A DNA stretch of 49,239 nt from contig JAJYLC010000005.1 of the NCBI GenBank assembly GCA_021787935.1, positions 1-49,239 of the forward strand, given 5' to 3'. Shown piece after piece: positions 19,027 through 28,105 of the stretch. Below the pieces are notes generated by a model that was given only the letters and a program-made list of their open reading frames with translations, did no database searches and was not told where the DNA came from. This stretch comes from Chloroflexota bacterium. Lineage in GTDB: Bacteria > Chloroflexota > Dehalococcoidia > SZUA-161. Made by a program: the position numbers and the translations under genes. The first letter of the stretch is position 1. Every line of letters starts with the position of its first letter.

Positions 19027-20667
19027 ATGTCTTGGCAAGCAGTTAAAGAGGCAAGGCAGAAACTCGAAGCAGAGCGTGGCACTATCTACAAGGACTGGGG
19101 CGGAAAGATACACATCGCCCTCATCTACCCTAATTCCTACTACCTGGGGATGTCCAACCTGGGCTTCCAGACTATCTACGGCCTGCTGAACAGCTACGAT
19201 AATATCGTCTGTGAGCGGTCCTTCTGGGAACCTAAAAGACCTGAACTAGAAACACTGATCAGCCTGGAATCGCAGCGGCCCCTCCCCGACTTCGATATCC
19301 TCGCTTTCTCTATCTCCTACGAACTGGACTATTTCAACGTGGTCCAAATACTCAAAGCCAGCGGCATCCCTTTGTTTACTGCTGACCGCGATGAAAGTCA
19401 TCCCCTGCTGGCCGCAGGAGGCCCCTGTATCACCGCCAACCCCATGCCCCTCTCCGAGATTTTCGACTGCTTTGCCATAGGAGAAGGAGAGCCCATCCTC
19501 CCTAGTTTTGTGGCTGCCTTAACGGAAGGCATCGAAGACAAGAAGGATGAACTGCTGAAAAAGCTGGCTTCGCTGCCTGGAGTGTACGTACCATCCCTCT
19601 ATAAAGGAAAACCGGTAAAACGGCAATGGCTGGCAGACCTAGATTCGGTAGCTACGACCTCGGTAATCCTGACCCATGATACCGAGCTGGGCAATATGCA
19701 CCTGGTCGAGATTGCCCGGGGCTGCGGCTGGGGCTGCCGCTTCTGCCTAGCCGGATTTCAGTTCCGTCCCTTCCGCTTCAGGCCTCTTGACAGTTTGCTG
19801 GCTCAAGCTGAGCAGGGATTGAAGTATACAAGTCGCATAGGGCTGCTGGCAGCCGCAGTTTCAGACCATCCCGAGATAGGCGAGCTTGCCTACAGGCTGC
19901 ACCGCATGGATGCCGAAATCTCCGTCAGCTCGCTGAGGATTCGCCCCTTCTCTGGGGCGCTGCTCAAGGCGCTTGCCAAAAGCGGGGCTCAGACCCTGTC
20001 TTTGGCACCCGAGGCAGGCTCAGAGAGGCTGCGGGAAGCGATTAACAAGTGCGTCGCGGATAATGACATCATCGACACAGTGGACAAGATTGCCAAGCAG
20101 GGAATAAGGCAGGTCAAGCTCTATTTCATGATAGGACTGCCTACCGAGACCGACGACGACATACATGAACTGGTCAAGTTGACGTTAGCTCTGAAGAAGC
20201 GAGTAGAAGGCACTATGACCCGTATCGCTATCACCGTGGAGCCTTTTGTACCCAAGGCGGGTACGCCGTTTCAATGGCTGGCAATGGCACCGGAGGATGT
20301 GCTCGACGAGCGTATGAATAGAATCAAAACCTCACTCTCTAGAAAAGGTGTCGACGTCAGAGCTGAGAGCGTAAGCTGGAGCCTGGTTCAGGGCGTGCTC
20401 TCCAGGGGCGACGCTAAACTGGGCGAAGTGCTGGCTAAAATGCAGCGCATCTCCCTGGCATCCTGGCGCAAAGCGCTGAATGAATGCAATCTGAGCGCCA
20501 GCCATTATGCACACCGCGAGCTGCCCCATAATATGCAGCTGCCCTGGAATGTCGTTGACTCGGGCATTAGTCCAGACTACCTCATGAAGGAATTGAGCAA
20601 AGCGCGTCATAGCATTGAATCCCAACCGTGCCCACCCTCAGAATGCCATAAATGCGGTGTATGTTGA
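19027..20667 (+). CDS. radical SAM protein of the uncharacterised TIGR03960-like family
   Basis: This protein has about 546 residues. The N-terminal 200 form a cobalamin-binding-like Rossmann region (IALIYPNSYYLGMSNLGFQ, FDILAFSISYEL, LLAAGGPCITANPMPLSEIFD). The radical SAM cluster is C233-x3-C237-x2-C240 in ARGCGWGCRFCLAG, which holds the [4Fe-4S] that cleaves S-adenosylmethionine. The extreme C-terminus has a further CPPSECHKCGVC motif. I chose ATG at 19027 because GAGG at 19017-19020 is well spaced. In many bacteria this family sits beside a DUF2344 (TIGR03936) partner; none is seen here. The reaction is unknown; tRNA or RNA modification is a common guess. Confidence 0.85.
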   Translation: MSWQAVKEARQKLEAERGTIYKDWGGKIHIALIYPNSYYLGMSNLGFQTIYGLLNSYDNIVCERSFWEPKRPELETLISLESQRPLPDFDILAFSISYELDYFNVVQILKASGIPLFTADRDESHPLLAAGGPCITANPMPLSEIFDCFAIGEGEPILPSFVAALTEGIEDKKDELLKKLASLPGVYVPSLYKGKPVKRQWLADLDSVATTSVILTHDTELGNMHLVEIARGCGWGCRFCLAGFQFRPFRFRPLDSLLAQAEQGLKYTSRIGLLAAAVSDHPEIGELAYRLHRMDAEISVSSLRIRPFSGALLKALAKSGAQTLSLAPEAGSERLREAINKCVADNDIIDTVDKIAKQGIRQVKLYFMIGLPTETDDDIHELVKLTLALKKRVEGTMTRIAITVEPFVPKAGTPFQWLAMAPEDVLDERMNRIKTSLSRKGVDVRAESVSWSLVQGVLSRGDAKLGEVLAKMQRISLASWRKALNECNLSASHYAHRELPHNMQLPWNVVDSGISPDYLMKELSKARHSIESQPCPPSECHKCGVC

Positions 20668-20720
20668 TGTCATTCTGACCCTGAAGGAAGTGAAGGGGAA
20701 GAATCTCACCTCATCATTTA
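20668..20720. repeat. dispersed intergenic repeat fragment
   Basis: The stretch just after the radical SAM stop reads like the TGTCATTCTGA ... GAAGAATCTC type of dispersed repeat common between genes in many bacterial genomes. It is related in style to the copies at 37985-38090. The rest of the gap to 20893 holds only a promoter-like site. Confidence 0.45.
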
Positions 20721-20816
20721 CTAATTAATCGACCAGTAGTGCTAAGATACTTGAGACATAGTAGGAACGCATAAGGGCACGGATTCAGTTCCACCGCTCC
20801 GCAAACACCCCACATC

Positions 20817-20825
20817 TGCTATACT
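20817..20825 (+). promoter_or_regulatory. extended -10 promoter candidate for yggS-proC-yggT
   Basis: TGC followed by TATACT (20820-20825) forms an extended -10 element about 70 bases before the yggS ATG. No good -35 box is seen. Confidence 0.4.
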
Positions 20826-20893
20826 ATTAATCAAAAACATTTTGTGCTGGGTAGATTGGAGCATCTGCTCCAATTGCCCTGTTGCAATGAAGC

Positions 20894-21556
20894 ATGGGTA
20901 TTGAGCAGAATATCAGTGAATTGAAAAATCGCATCGCCAGGGCCTGCGAGCATGCTGGGCGCTTTCCCGAAGATGTGACACTGGTTGCGGTGACCAAGAC
21001 TGTAGATGTCTCCGCTATCGAGGCTGCTTTCAACGCAGGCATCACACATTTCGGCGAGAGCAGGGTGCAGGAGGCTAAACCCAAGATAGAGGTGCTCCAA
21101 ATACTGAGGCCTGGCATTACCTGGCACATGATCGGCCATCTTCAGACTAACAAAGCCAAGACAGCAGCGGATATTTTTGATATAATCCATAGCATTGACT
21201 CGTTCAGGTTAGCGGAAACCCTGAACAATTGCAGCCAGAAGAAGCTGCCGGTCCTTATCCAGGTCAATATCTCAGCCGAGGCGACCAAGAGCGGTTTTCA
21301 GCTTTCTGAGTTCAATGAAGCAGTCAGACAAATCGGCAAGCTGTCTAATCTCGATGTCCAGGGGCTGATGACCATCGCGCCCTGGGTGGAGAACGCCGAA
21401 GAGGTGCGGCCCGTTTTCCGCCATCTCAGGCAACTGAGGGATGGGCTAGGACTGAAACACCTCTCCATGGGGATGAGCGATGACTTTGAGGTTGCTATCG
21501 AGGAAGGGGCAACACTGGTGAGAATAGGACGGGCTATCTTCGGGGACAGAAGCTGA
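20894..21556 (+). CDS. yggS: YggS/PLPBP family pyridoxal-phosphate homeostasis protein
   Basis: This 220-residue alanine-racemase-type TIM barrel binds pyridoxal phosphate and helps balance the B6 and amino-acid pools without a known catalytic activity. VAVTKTVD near residue 35 contains the PLP-linked lysine. FGESRVQEA, WHMIGHLQTNKAK and the C-terminal LSMGMSDDFEVAIEEGATLVRIGRAIFG are characteristic. It lies 16 bases upstream of proC; yggS-proC-yggT is a widely conserved arrangement. Confidence 0.95.
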   Translation: MGIEQNISELKNRIARACEHAGRFPEDVTLVAVTKTVDVSAIEAAFNAGITHFGESRVQEAKPKIEVLQILRPGITWHMIGHLQTNKAKTAADIFDIIHSIDSFRLAETLNNCSQKKLPVLIQVNISAEATKSGFQLSEFNEAVRQIGKLSNLDVQGLMTIAPWVENAEEVRPVFRHLRQLRDGLGLKHLSMGMSDDFEVAIEEGATLVRIGRAIFGDRS

Positions 21557-21572
21557 GCTTGAGGAGGGAATA

Positions 21573-22385
21573 ATGAAAGTCGCATTTATCGGGGCCGGAG
21601 TCATGGGTGAGGCCATGATTGCCGCCCTTCTCAGGCAAAGTACAACAAGCCCGGGCGAAGTCTCTGCTTATGATATCGATCAAGCACGCCTGATATTTAT
21701 AGAAAACAAGTATAAAGTCAACTGCGCCTCCGATATCACCAAAGCGGTCAGCGATTGCGATACCGTTGTGCTTTCTGTCAAACCCCAGGTTCTAGCCAAG
21801 GTCATGAATAATCTGAAAGGCGTGCTGAAAGAAGGACAATTAGTGCTCTCCATAATCGCCGGGGCGAGCACCGATACCATCGGCAAAGGTCTGCAACATG
21901 ACAAGGTGATCAGAGTGATGCCCAACACCCCGGCACAGGTTGGGCAGGGGATGAGCGTATGGACAGCCACCAGCGCCGTAAGCCAGGCCCAGAAAGAAAC
22001 GGCGCAAAAAATCCTCAGTGCCATGGGTAAGGAGCTATATATCTCCGAAGAGAAATATATCGATATGGCAACGGCCATAAGCGGCAGCGGGCCCGCCTAT
22101 ATCTTCCTCATCATGGAAGCGCTCACAGATGCAGCAGTGCATATAGGACTGCCCCGCAAGATGGCAGAGGAGTTGGTCTCACAAACCGTGCTCGGCTCAG
22201 CTTATATGAGTCGCGAAACCGGGAAACACCCCGCCGAGTTGAAAAACATGGTGACCTCGCCCGGGGGTACCACCGCAGAAGGACTGCTTTGCCTGGAAGA
22301 AGGCGGAGTCCGCGCCATCCTCGCTCAAGCAGTGATAGCTGCTTACGAGAAGGCACAACGCTTGGGAGGGCAGAGCAGCAAATGA
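21573..22385 (+). CDS. proC: pyrroline-5-carboxylate reductase
   Basis: This 270-residue NAD(P)H-dependent enzyme makes proline from pyrroline-5-carboxylate. The Rossmann motif GAGVMGEAM is at residues 6-14, VKPQVL follows near 70, and the C-terminal GSGPAYIFLIMEALTDAAVHIGLPR and SPGGTTAEGL blocks are diagnostic. It starts behind a strong GAGGAGGG ribosome site, and its stop overlaps the yggT ATG by 4 bases. Confidence 0.97.
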   Translation: MKVAFIGAGVMGEAMIAALLRQSTTSPGEVSAYDIDQARLIFIENKYKVNCASDITKAVSDCDTVVLSVKPQVLAKVMNNLKGVLKEGQLVLSIIAGASTDTIGKGLQHDKVIRVMPNTPAQVGQGMSVWTATSAVSQAQKETAQKILSAMGKELYISEEKYIDMATAISGSGPAYIFLIMEALTDAAVHIGLPRKMAEELVSQTVLGSAYMSRETGKHPAELKNMVTSPGGTTAEGLLCLEEGGVRAILAQAVIAAYEKAQRLGGQSSK

Positions 22386-22648
22386 GCACTTTCCTCTATG
22401 CAATCTACCTGCTTTGTCAGGTGCTCAGCTTCGCTGTCATCTGCACCGCCGTACTATCTTGGATAGTAATGGTCGCTCCCAGAAACAGAATGGTCATCAG
22501 TCTATATATGGTCTTCCGTCAGATAACCGACCCTATCCTGTTGCCACTGCGTAGAATTATACCTTTGATAGGCATGATGGATATAACACCGATAGTTGCC
22601 TTCATCATCCTCCAAATTATAGCCCAGGTCATTAGCGCTTACATGTAG
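22382..22648 (+). CDS. yggT: YggT family membrane protein
   Basis: This 88-residue protein has two hydrophobic segments, about residues 4-30 and 62-86, around the conserved RQITDPILLPLRRIIP loop. That is the YGGT domain. I start it at ATG 22382, which overlaps the proC stop (ATGA). The open frame extends further upstream but inside proC. Its role is poorly understood; links to osmotic tolerance and, in Gram-positives, cell division or membrane organisation are known for relatives. Confidence 0.92.
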   Translation: MSTFLYAIYLLCQVLSFAVICTAVLSWIVMVAPRNRMVISLYMVFRQITDPILLPLRRIIPLIGMMDITPIVAFIILQIIAQVISAYM

Positions 22649-22654
22649 TCCAGG

Positions 22655-24208
22655 CTAACGCTCCCAGACAACCTCTCCATTGATGATAGTCTTCTCTACG
22701 CGTATTCCTCTTAACTCCTCAGTCACAACTTTTGTTGGGTCAGCGCTCAAAACCACTAAATCAGCCGCCTTACCTACTTCAATGCTTCCCTTCAGTCGTT
22801 CCTCTAACGAGGCATAGGCTCCGGCGAGCGTATACATCTCCAACGCCTGCTCCGCAGATACAGTCTCTTTCGGGGAAAGAGACTGCCCGCTCTCAGCCTT
22901 TCGAGTAACAGCAGCATAAATCCCCATCAGGGGGTCACACGGCACTACCGGACAATCGGAGCTTGCCACCGGTTTAAGCCCGCTTTTTACAAAAGACCGG
23001 ATTCTATAAAGCCAGGGAAGCTGAGCCTCAGGCACATCACTCAAATATCGCTCCCCGCTGTAATAGATAAATGCCGGTTGAGTCACAACCAGGGCTTTTA
23101 CCGCCTTCAGACGCCACAGCAGTGACGGAGGACACACCGAACAATGCTCTACCCTGTGCCGGAGGTCGCCGCCTTTACGGGAGCGCCGCACACAGTTTTC
23201 CAGAGCAGTGGCAGCCGCCGCCACCGTACTCTCCTCAACGGCATGTATAGCGACCTGAAATCCAGCCCCGTGTGCCCGCAGCACGCCCTCATTCAACTCT
23301 TCCTGAGATAGATTGAGCTGGCCTCTCGTTTCATCCAGCGTAAACTTGACTGCGCCGAGCCTCAGTGCGATATCACCATAGCCATAGTGAAGACCCTGTT
23401 CTTCGAACTCATCCAAGGCATGCAGCCCGATCATCACAGAAACCCTAGGCGCAAGCTCTCCCCTCCGCTTGAGGCCGGTAAACATCTGCCACTGCTCGAA
23501 GCCGTTCCTCACCGTGGCATCCTGCACCGAAGTGATGCCTGAGGAGATAAGGCTTCTATTCACGAGCTTGACACCCTGCCTCACTTCTTCTTCACTCAGT
23601 GGAGGCACCACCTGCTCGTTAATAAAAGAGGTCATGCCGAAAAGAAGGCCGCTGGGTTGACCCGTATCCAATTCACGATCGATAAGCCCGCCCGGAGGGT
23701 CAGGCATATCTATAGTAATGCCGGCTAGTGAAAGTCCGAGGCTATTCAGCACGCAGGCATGCAAGGAACGATGAGTGAGCCTCACGGGATGATTAGGCGC
23801 TGCTAGGTCGAGGTCGTGGCGATTGGGATGCCGGTGCTCGGCCAGATAGAACTCATTGTATCCTGTGCCCTTTATCCATGTTCCTCGCGGAATGCGCTCC
23901 GCCTTTTCCCTGATATTTTCCTGGATATCCGAAATGGAAGCTACCGAAGAAGGGCTGCAATCGACGCTCAGTAAATTAGAGGCATAGGCCATGATGTGGA
24001 TATGGGCATCGTTGAAGCCGGGGATAACAGTCTTGCCCTCGCAGTCGATAAGCTTGCTGCGTCCTTTGAAAAGATCAAGGTCATCATCAGTGCCCACCCG
24101 GACTATTTTACCGTCTTTAGCTGCTACCAGCGTGGCCCTGGGCCTGCGCGGGTTCATGGTCAAAATATTAGCGTTATAGAGCACGAGAGCTGCCGCTTCT
24201 GTGCTCAA
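22655..24208 (-). CDS. YtcJ-like metal-dependent amidohydrolase
   Basis: This 517-residue amidohydrolase-superfamily protein has the metal-binding HxH in PGFNDAHIHI (His69, His71). Later His residues lie in FQVAIHAVEE and LRHRVEHCSV, and an Asp in PVASSDCPV. It is of the YtcJ/Exoenzyme-regulatory group, whose substrates are mostly unknown amides or cyclic ureides. The start is a TTG at 24208, because AGGAG sits 6 bases before it and no in-frame ATG is available until residue 18. It begins 3 bases after the mnmG stop and is co-transcribed with it, which says little about substrate. Confidence 0.88.
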   Translation of the reverse strand: MSTEAAALVLYNANILTMNPRRPRATLVAAKDGKIVRVGTDDDLDLFKGRSKLIDCEGKTVIPGFNDAHIHIMAYASNLLSVDCSPSSVASISDIQENIREKAERIPRGTWIKGTGYNEFYLAEHRHPNRHDLDLAAPNHPVRLTHRSLHACVLNSLGLSLAGITIDMPDPPGGLIDRELDTGQPSGLLFGMTSFINEQVVPPLSEEEVRQGVKLVNRSLISSGITSVQDATVRNGFEQWQMFTGLKRRGELAPRVSVMIGLHALDEFEEQGLHYGYGDIALRLGAVKFTLDETRGQLNLSQEELNEGVLRAHGAGFQVAIHAVEESTVAAAATALENCVRRSRKGGDLRHRVEHCSVCPPSLLWRLKAVKALVVTQPAFIYYSGERYLSDVPEAQLPWLYRIRSFVKSGLKPVASSDCPVVPCDPLMGIYAAVTRKAESGQSLSPKETVSAEQALEMYTLAGAYASLEERLKGSIEVGKAADLVVLSADPTKVVTEELRGIRVEKTIINGEVVWER

Positions 24209-24211
24209 ACA

Positions 24212-26149
24212 TCACTCCTTAGTCCTTGAGTTAGCGACAGATTTAATGGACTTTGTCTTCTCAAGGTGTACCAGGAGGATGGCGATGTCTGCCGGGGTTA
24301 CGCCGCTGATGCGTGAGGCCTGGCACAGTGTCGCGGGCTGGAAGCGCTTCAGCTTCTCGCGCGCCTCTTTGCGGAAACTGGTAATGCTGTCATAGTCGAA
24401 CCCCTGAGGAATGGCCTTCTCCTCCAGCCGCCATACCCTTTCCACTTCAGCCATCTGCCTTTCGATATAGCCCTGGTACTTCGTTTCAATCTCCACCTGC
24501 TCTACGCACTCGGGGTTCAGATGAGACTGCCCGAAGCCGATGTCAGTCAATATCCGGTAGTTGACCTCGGGACGGCGTAGGAACTCGAGGGCACTTATGC
24601 TGCGCTCCTGCGGTGGGAAATGATATTTACGCAGCAGGGAATTCAGTTCCTCCCCTGGAGAAAAATAAGCCTTGCCCAGCCGTTTCAGTTCGGTAGCGAT
24701 AGCCTTGCGCTTCTTTTCCACCTCGTTATAGCGCGTCTCTGAGATGAGTCCCAACTGATAGCCGATAGGTGTCAGTCTCAGGTCAGCGTTGTCTTGTCTC
24801 AGCAGAAGACGGTATTCGGCACGTGAGGTGAGCAGGCGATACGGCTCGGCGAGTTCAGTGGTTACCAGGTCATCTATCATGACACCTATGTACGCCTGGT
24901 CGCGGCGCAGGATGAGCGCGGGTTTGCCCTTGACCTTTAACGCGGCGTTGATACCTGCAATTAAGCCCTGCGCTGCCGCCTCCTCATAGCCCGAGGTACC
25001 GTTGATCTGTCCGGCGAAGAACAGACCCGGGACAAGCTTCGACTCCAGAGTAGCCGTGGTCTGGCTGGGCGGGACATAGTCATACTCAATGGCATAGCCT
25101 ACCCGCATCATACCAACATGCTCCAGAGCAGGTATGGTGCGCAGCATAGCCAGTTGCACATCCTCAGGCAGGCTGGTGTTAGCGCCCTGCACATATACCT
25201 CGTTGGTGTACCAGCCCTCAGGCTCCAGAAATAGGCCGTGCGTCTCCTTATCGGCGAAGCGGACTATCTTGTCCTCTATAGAAGGGCAGTAGCGGGGGCC
25301 AACACCTTTGATGAGCCCGGTGTACAAAGGCGCGCGGTGCAGATTAGCCCTTATTAGCTGATGCATCCTATCATTAGTGTAGACCAGATAGCAGGGAAGC
25401 TGCTGCCGCCATGTGATAGGCCTGCCCAAGGGGTAAATGGGATTCGGTGGAGATGAGAAAGGATGCTCCTGCGAAGGAGTGAAACTGAAATAAAGTGGCA
25501 CTTCGCTCCCCGGGTGAGGGATGGTTTTGCTGAAATCTATGGTCCTGGCGTTGATGCGCGGCGGGGTGCCTGTCTTCAATCGCCCCAGCGTGAAGCCCAG
25601 GTTGCGAAGGCTCTGAGACAGACCATAGGCGGCAAACTCACCTGCCCTGCCTGCAGGATAGGCGGTCTCGCCCACAATAACCCTGCCCGCCAGCGATGTC
25701 CCCGTAGTTACAACTACAGTCTTACCCTCATATATCCAGCCGATGTTAGTTTTAGCCTTCAGAACAGAACCAGCAACGGTTAATTCTTCGACCAGAGCCT
25801 GCTTGAGGTCAAGGTTCGGCTGCGTCTCCAGAGTGTGCTTCATAGTGAGGCCGTAGAGCTTCTTATCCGCCTGAGCGCGCAGCGCTTGAACGGCTGGCCC
25901 CTTGCCGGTGTTGAGCATCCTGATCTGGATAAAAGTCTTATCGGTATTGCGGGCCATCTCTCCGCCCAGCGCATCTATCTCTCTAACCAGATGGCCCTTG
26001 GCAGGGCCCCCAATCGAAGGGTTACAGGGCATCAGCGCCACATTATCCAGATTCATGCTGAGCAGAAGTGTGCTGCATCCCATCCTGGCTGCCGCCAGTG
26101 CCGCCTCACACCCCGCATGGCCTGCTCCGATAACTATAACGTCGTACAT
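24212..26149 (-). CDS. mnmG: tRNA uridine-34 carboxymethylaminomethyl modification enzyme, FAD subunit
   Basis: This 645-residue FAD protein (GidA) works with the GTPase MnmE to modify the wobble uridine of several tRNAs. The N-terminal dinucleotide-binding motif [18 protein letters not shown], the [22 protein letters not shown] block, [11 protein letters not shown] and [13 protein letters not shown] are all family signatures. Length is typical. The mnmE partner is not in the window. The gene reads leftward, divergent from the trp T-box leader. Confidence 0.97.
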   Translation of the reverse strand: MYDVIVIGAGHAGCEAALAAARMGCSTLLLSMNLDNVALMPCNPSIGGPAKGHLVREIDALGGEMARNTDKTFIQIRMLNTGKGPAVQALRAQADKKLYGLTMKHTLETQPNLDLKQALVEELTVAGSVLKAKTNIGWIYEGKTVVVTTGTSLAGRVIVGETAYPAGRAGEFAAYGLSQSLRNLGFTLGRLKTGTPPRINARTIDFSKTIPHPGSEVPLYFSFTPSQEHPFSSPPNPIYPLGRPITWRQQLPCYLVYTNDRMHQLIRANLHRAPLYTGLIKGVGPRYCPSIEDKIVRFADKETHGLFLEPEGWYTNEVYVQGANTSLPEDVQLAMLRTIPALEHVGMMRVGYAIEYDYVPPSQTTATLESKLVPGLFFAGQINGTSGYEEAAAQGLIAGINAALKVKGKPALILRRDQAYIGVMIDDLVTTELAEPYRLLTSRAEYRLLLRQDNADLRLTPIGYQLGLISETRYNEVEKKRKAIATELKRLGKAYFSPGEELNSLLRKYHFPPQERSISALEFLRRPEVNYRILTDIGFGQSHLNPECVEQVEIETKYQGYIERQMAEVERVWRLEEKAIPQGFDYDSITSFRKEAREKLKRFQPATLCQASRISGVTPADIAILLVHLEKTKSIKSVANSRTKE

Positions 26150-26196
26150 TTTAATTAACTCTTCTTCCCTGCTTCTGAAATTCTAACATGTCACGG

Positions 26197-26225
26197 TTGA
26201 CAAAGCCAACATTATATGTTAAATT
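26197..26225 (+). promoter_or_regulatory. promoter of the trp operon
   Basis: TTGACA at 26197-26202 and TAAATT at 26220-26225 are 17 bases apart, immediately upstream of the T-box leader. Transcription would start near 26232. Confidence 0.65.
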
Positions 26226-26240
26226 ATCTTTTAATTAAAT

Positions 26241-26536
26241 AGGGAAAGGCTGAGAACAAGAGTAGTACGTTTCCTGCAAGGCTCAGAGAGCCGGGTTAAG
26301 GTGTGAGCCGGCGCCAGCGCAGAAGCGGAATGGGCTTGGGAGCTGCGAACTGAAATCATTCCGAGAGAATGAGAGTAAGCTTCGCCGGAGCGGGCACCGT
26401 TAACAGAGCCCAGGGTATCGCCCTCCCAGAAAAGGGCTGTACCCGAGAAGAGTGAGTTGTCGTTCCTTATTTCGGGAATTGATAGCTAATTAGGGTGGCA
26501 CCGCGGATTAAACCCCGTCCCTTGGACGGGGTTTTT
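26241..26536 (+). promoter_or_regulatory. T-box riboswitch (tRNA-Trp sensing) before trpE
   Basis: This stretch is a complete T-box leader. The specifier-loop 5' side has GAGTAGTACG at about 26259-26268, and the distal stem I has AGAGAG..GGTGTGAG at about 26285-26306. The specifier UGG is at 26331-26333, directly after GGAA and before a G and the CTTG strand that closes with CAAG at 26257-26260. The T-box core AGGGTGGCACCGCGG lies at 26492-26506. The terminator is a perfect 10-bp stem at 26511-26520/26524-26533 with a CTT loop and a following U run. Uncharged tRNA-Trp pairing with the UGG specifier and the T-box bulge would favour antitermination. This also accounts for the 411-base gap between mnmG and trpE. 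Confidence 0.95.
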
Positions 26537-26560
26537 AATTTGCCTTTTTAGGGTGAGGTT

Positions 26561-28105
26561 ATGGCAATCGAGTATTTACCCAATTTGGAGACGTTCAGAG
26601 GACTGGCGAAAGATGGCAACCTGGTTCCAGTGTTCCGGGAGCTATCCGCCGACCTAGATACCCCTGTCTCTGTGTTCCTCAAGCTGAAGCAAGAAGCGCC
26701 TACTTTTTTGCTAGAAAGCGTGGAGAGCGCCGAGAAGCTGGGGCGTTACTCCTTTATCGGCGTAGGGCACAACGTGGTGCTCAAAGCATCCGGCGACAAA
26801 GCAATCGTCTATAAAAATGGTGAAAGACAGAGGATCCGGCTCGATGAAGGCCGGGACTGCTTGCATTTGGTGCAGGAGATTCTGGCACAGCGTCAGGTGG
26901 TCAAAGTCGCGGGCTTGCCCCGCTTCTTCGGGGGCGCAGTCGGCTATGTCTCTTACGACATGGTGCGGCATTTCGAAAAGCTGCCCGAATGCACTGAAGA
27001 TGAACTCAACCTACCAGAATGCGTTTTCGTTTTCACCGACACCATGATTATCTTCGACCACGTGCAGCACAAGATGAAGATAGTAGCCAACAACTATGTA
27101 GACGGTCCTATCGAGAGTGTATACAAGCAGGCAATAGCCAAGATCGAGACTATAGTCAGCAGGCTTTCCAAAAAATCTTCGCTGGAATCAGACAGAGCTA
27201 ATGGAAAAACGACCTCTCTTCAGGATAGAGAGGTTGAGTCTAATTTCACGCAGGAAGAATACGAGGCAGCGGTGAGAGCCTGCAAAGAGTACATCTCTGC
27301 TGGCGACGCCTTCCAGGTAGTGTTATCACAGCGGCTGCGTCGCAAAACTAGCGCAAGGCCCTTCGACATTTATCGGGCTCTGCGTATGCTCAATCCTTCA
27401 CCATACCTGTTCTATCTCGATCTGGGAGGTTTTCAGCTTATCGGCTCCAGTCCCGAGATGCTGGTGAAGGTCGAGGATGGTATTGCCGATAGTTGCCCCC
27501 TCGCCGGCACCAGACCGAGGGGGACGAGCATCAAAGAGGATGAGTCTTTAAGCTCAGAGTTGCTCAAAGACCCCAAGGAGAAGGCAGAGCATGCTATGCT
27601 GGTAGACCTCGCCAGGAACGATTTAGGACGGGTCTGCGAATACGGTTCGGTAAAAGTAACCGAACTGATGAGTGTAGAAAAATATTCTCACGTCATGCAT
27701 ATAGTCTCAACAGTAGAGGGGAAACTGAAAGCAGGCGAAAACGCCTTCAGCCTGCTCAGGGCTGCCTTCCCTGCCGGCACGTTGAGCGGTGCTCCCAAGA
27801 TCAGGGCTATGGAGATTATAACCGAGTTGGAAGGACTGAAGCGCGGGCCTTACGGTGGGGCCGTGGGATATTTCAGCTACAGCGGCAATATGGACACCTG
27901 CATCACAATTCGCACTATCGTCATGGTAGGAAACACTGTTTATCTTCAGGCAGGCGCCGGCATAGTATACGATTCCGACCCGACCCGCGAATATCAGGAG
28001 ACCCTTAATAAATTGAAGGCGCTGGAGGGCGCGGTAGTTTTGGCAGAAGAAGAATCGGCCTACACTGAATCGGCGCTGAGCACAGGCAAGGAAAGAACAA
28101 TATGA
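26561..28105 (+). CDS. trpE: anthranilate synthase component I
   Basis: This 514-residue chorismate-utilising enzyme makes anthranilate from chorismate and ammonia or glutamine-derived ammonia. LLES at residues 50-53 matches the tryptophan feedback-binding motif. The C-terminal catalytic half contains GDAFQVVLSQR, NPSPYLFYLDLGG, IGSSPEMLV, LAGTRPRG and PAGTLSGAPKIRAMEII. Length is normal. It is the first gene after the T-box and overlaps trpD by 4 bases. The glutamine amidotransferase partner trpG is not in the operon. Confidence 0.96.
   Translation: MAIEYLPNLETFRGLAKDGNLVPVFRELSADLDTPVSVFLKLKQEAPTFLLESVESAEKLGRYSFIGVGHNVVLKASGDKAIVYKNGERQRIRLDEGRDCLHLVQEILAQRQVVKVAGLPRFFGGAVGYVSYDMVRHFEKLPECTEDELNLPECVFVFTDTMIIFDHVQHKMKIVANNYVDGPIESVYKQAIAKIETIVSRLSKKSSLESDRANGKTTSLQDREVESNFTQEEYEAAVRACKEYISAGDAFQVVLSQRLRRKTSARPFDIYRALRMLNPSPYLFYLDLGGFQLIGSSPEMLVKVEDGIADSCPLAGTRPRGTSIKEDESLSSELLKDPKEKAEHAMLVDLARNDLGRVCEYGSVKVTELMSVEKYSHVMHIVSTVEGKLKAGENAFSLLRAAFPAGTLSGAPKIRAMEIITELEGLKRGPYGGAVGYFSYSGNMDTCITIRTIVMVGNTVYLQAGAGIVYDSDPTREYQETLNKLKALEGAVVLAEEESAYTESALSTGKERTI

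Noticed and set aside
25463-26186. Open frames antisense to mnmG
   Set aside because: They fall inside a complete, strongly conserved mnmG and show no family resemblance.
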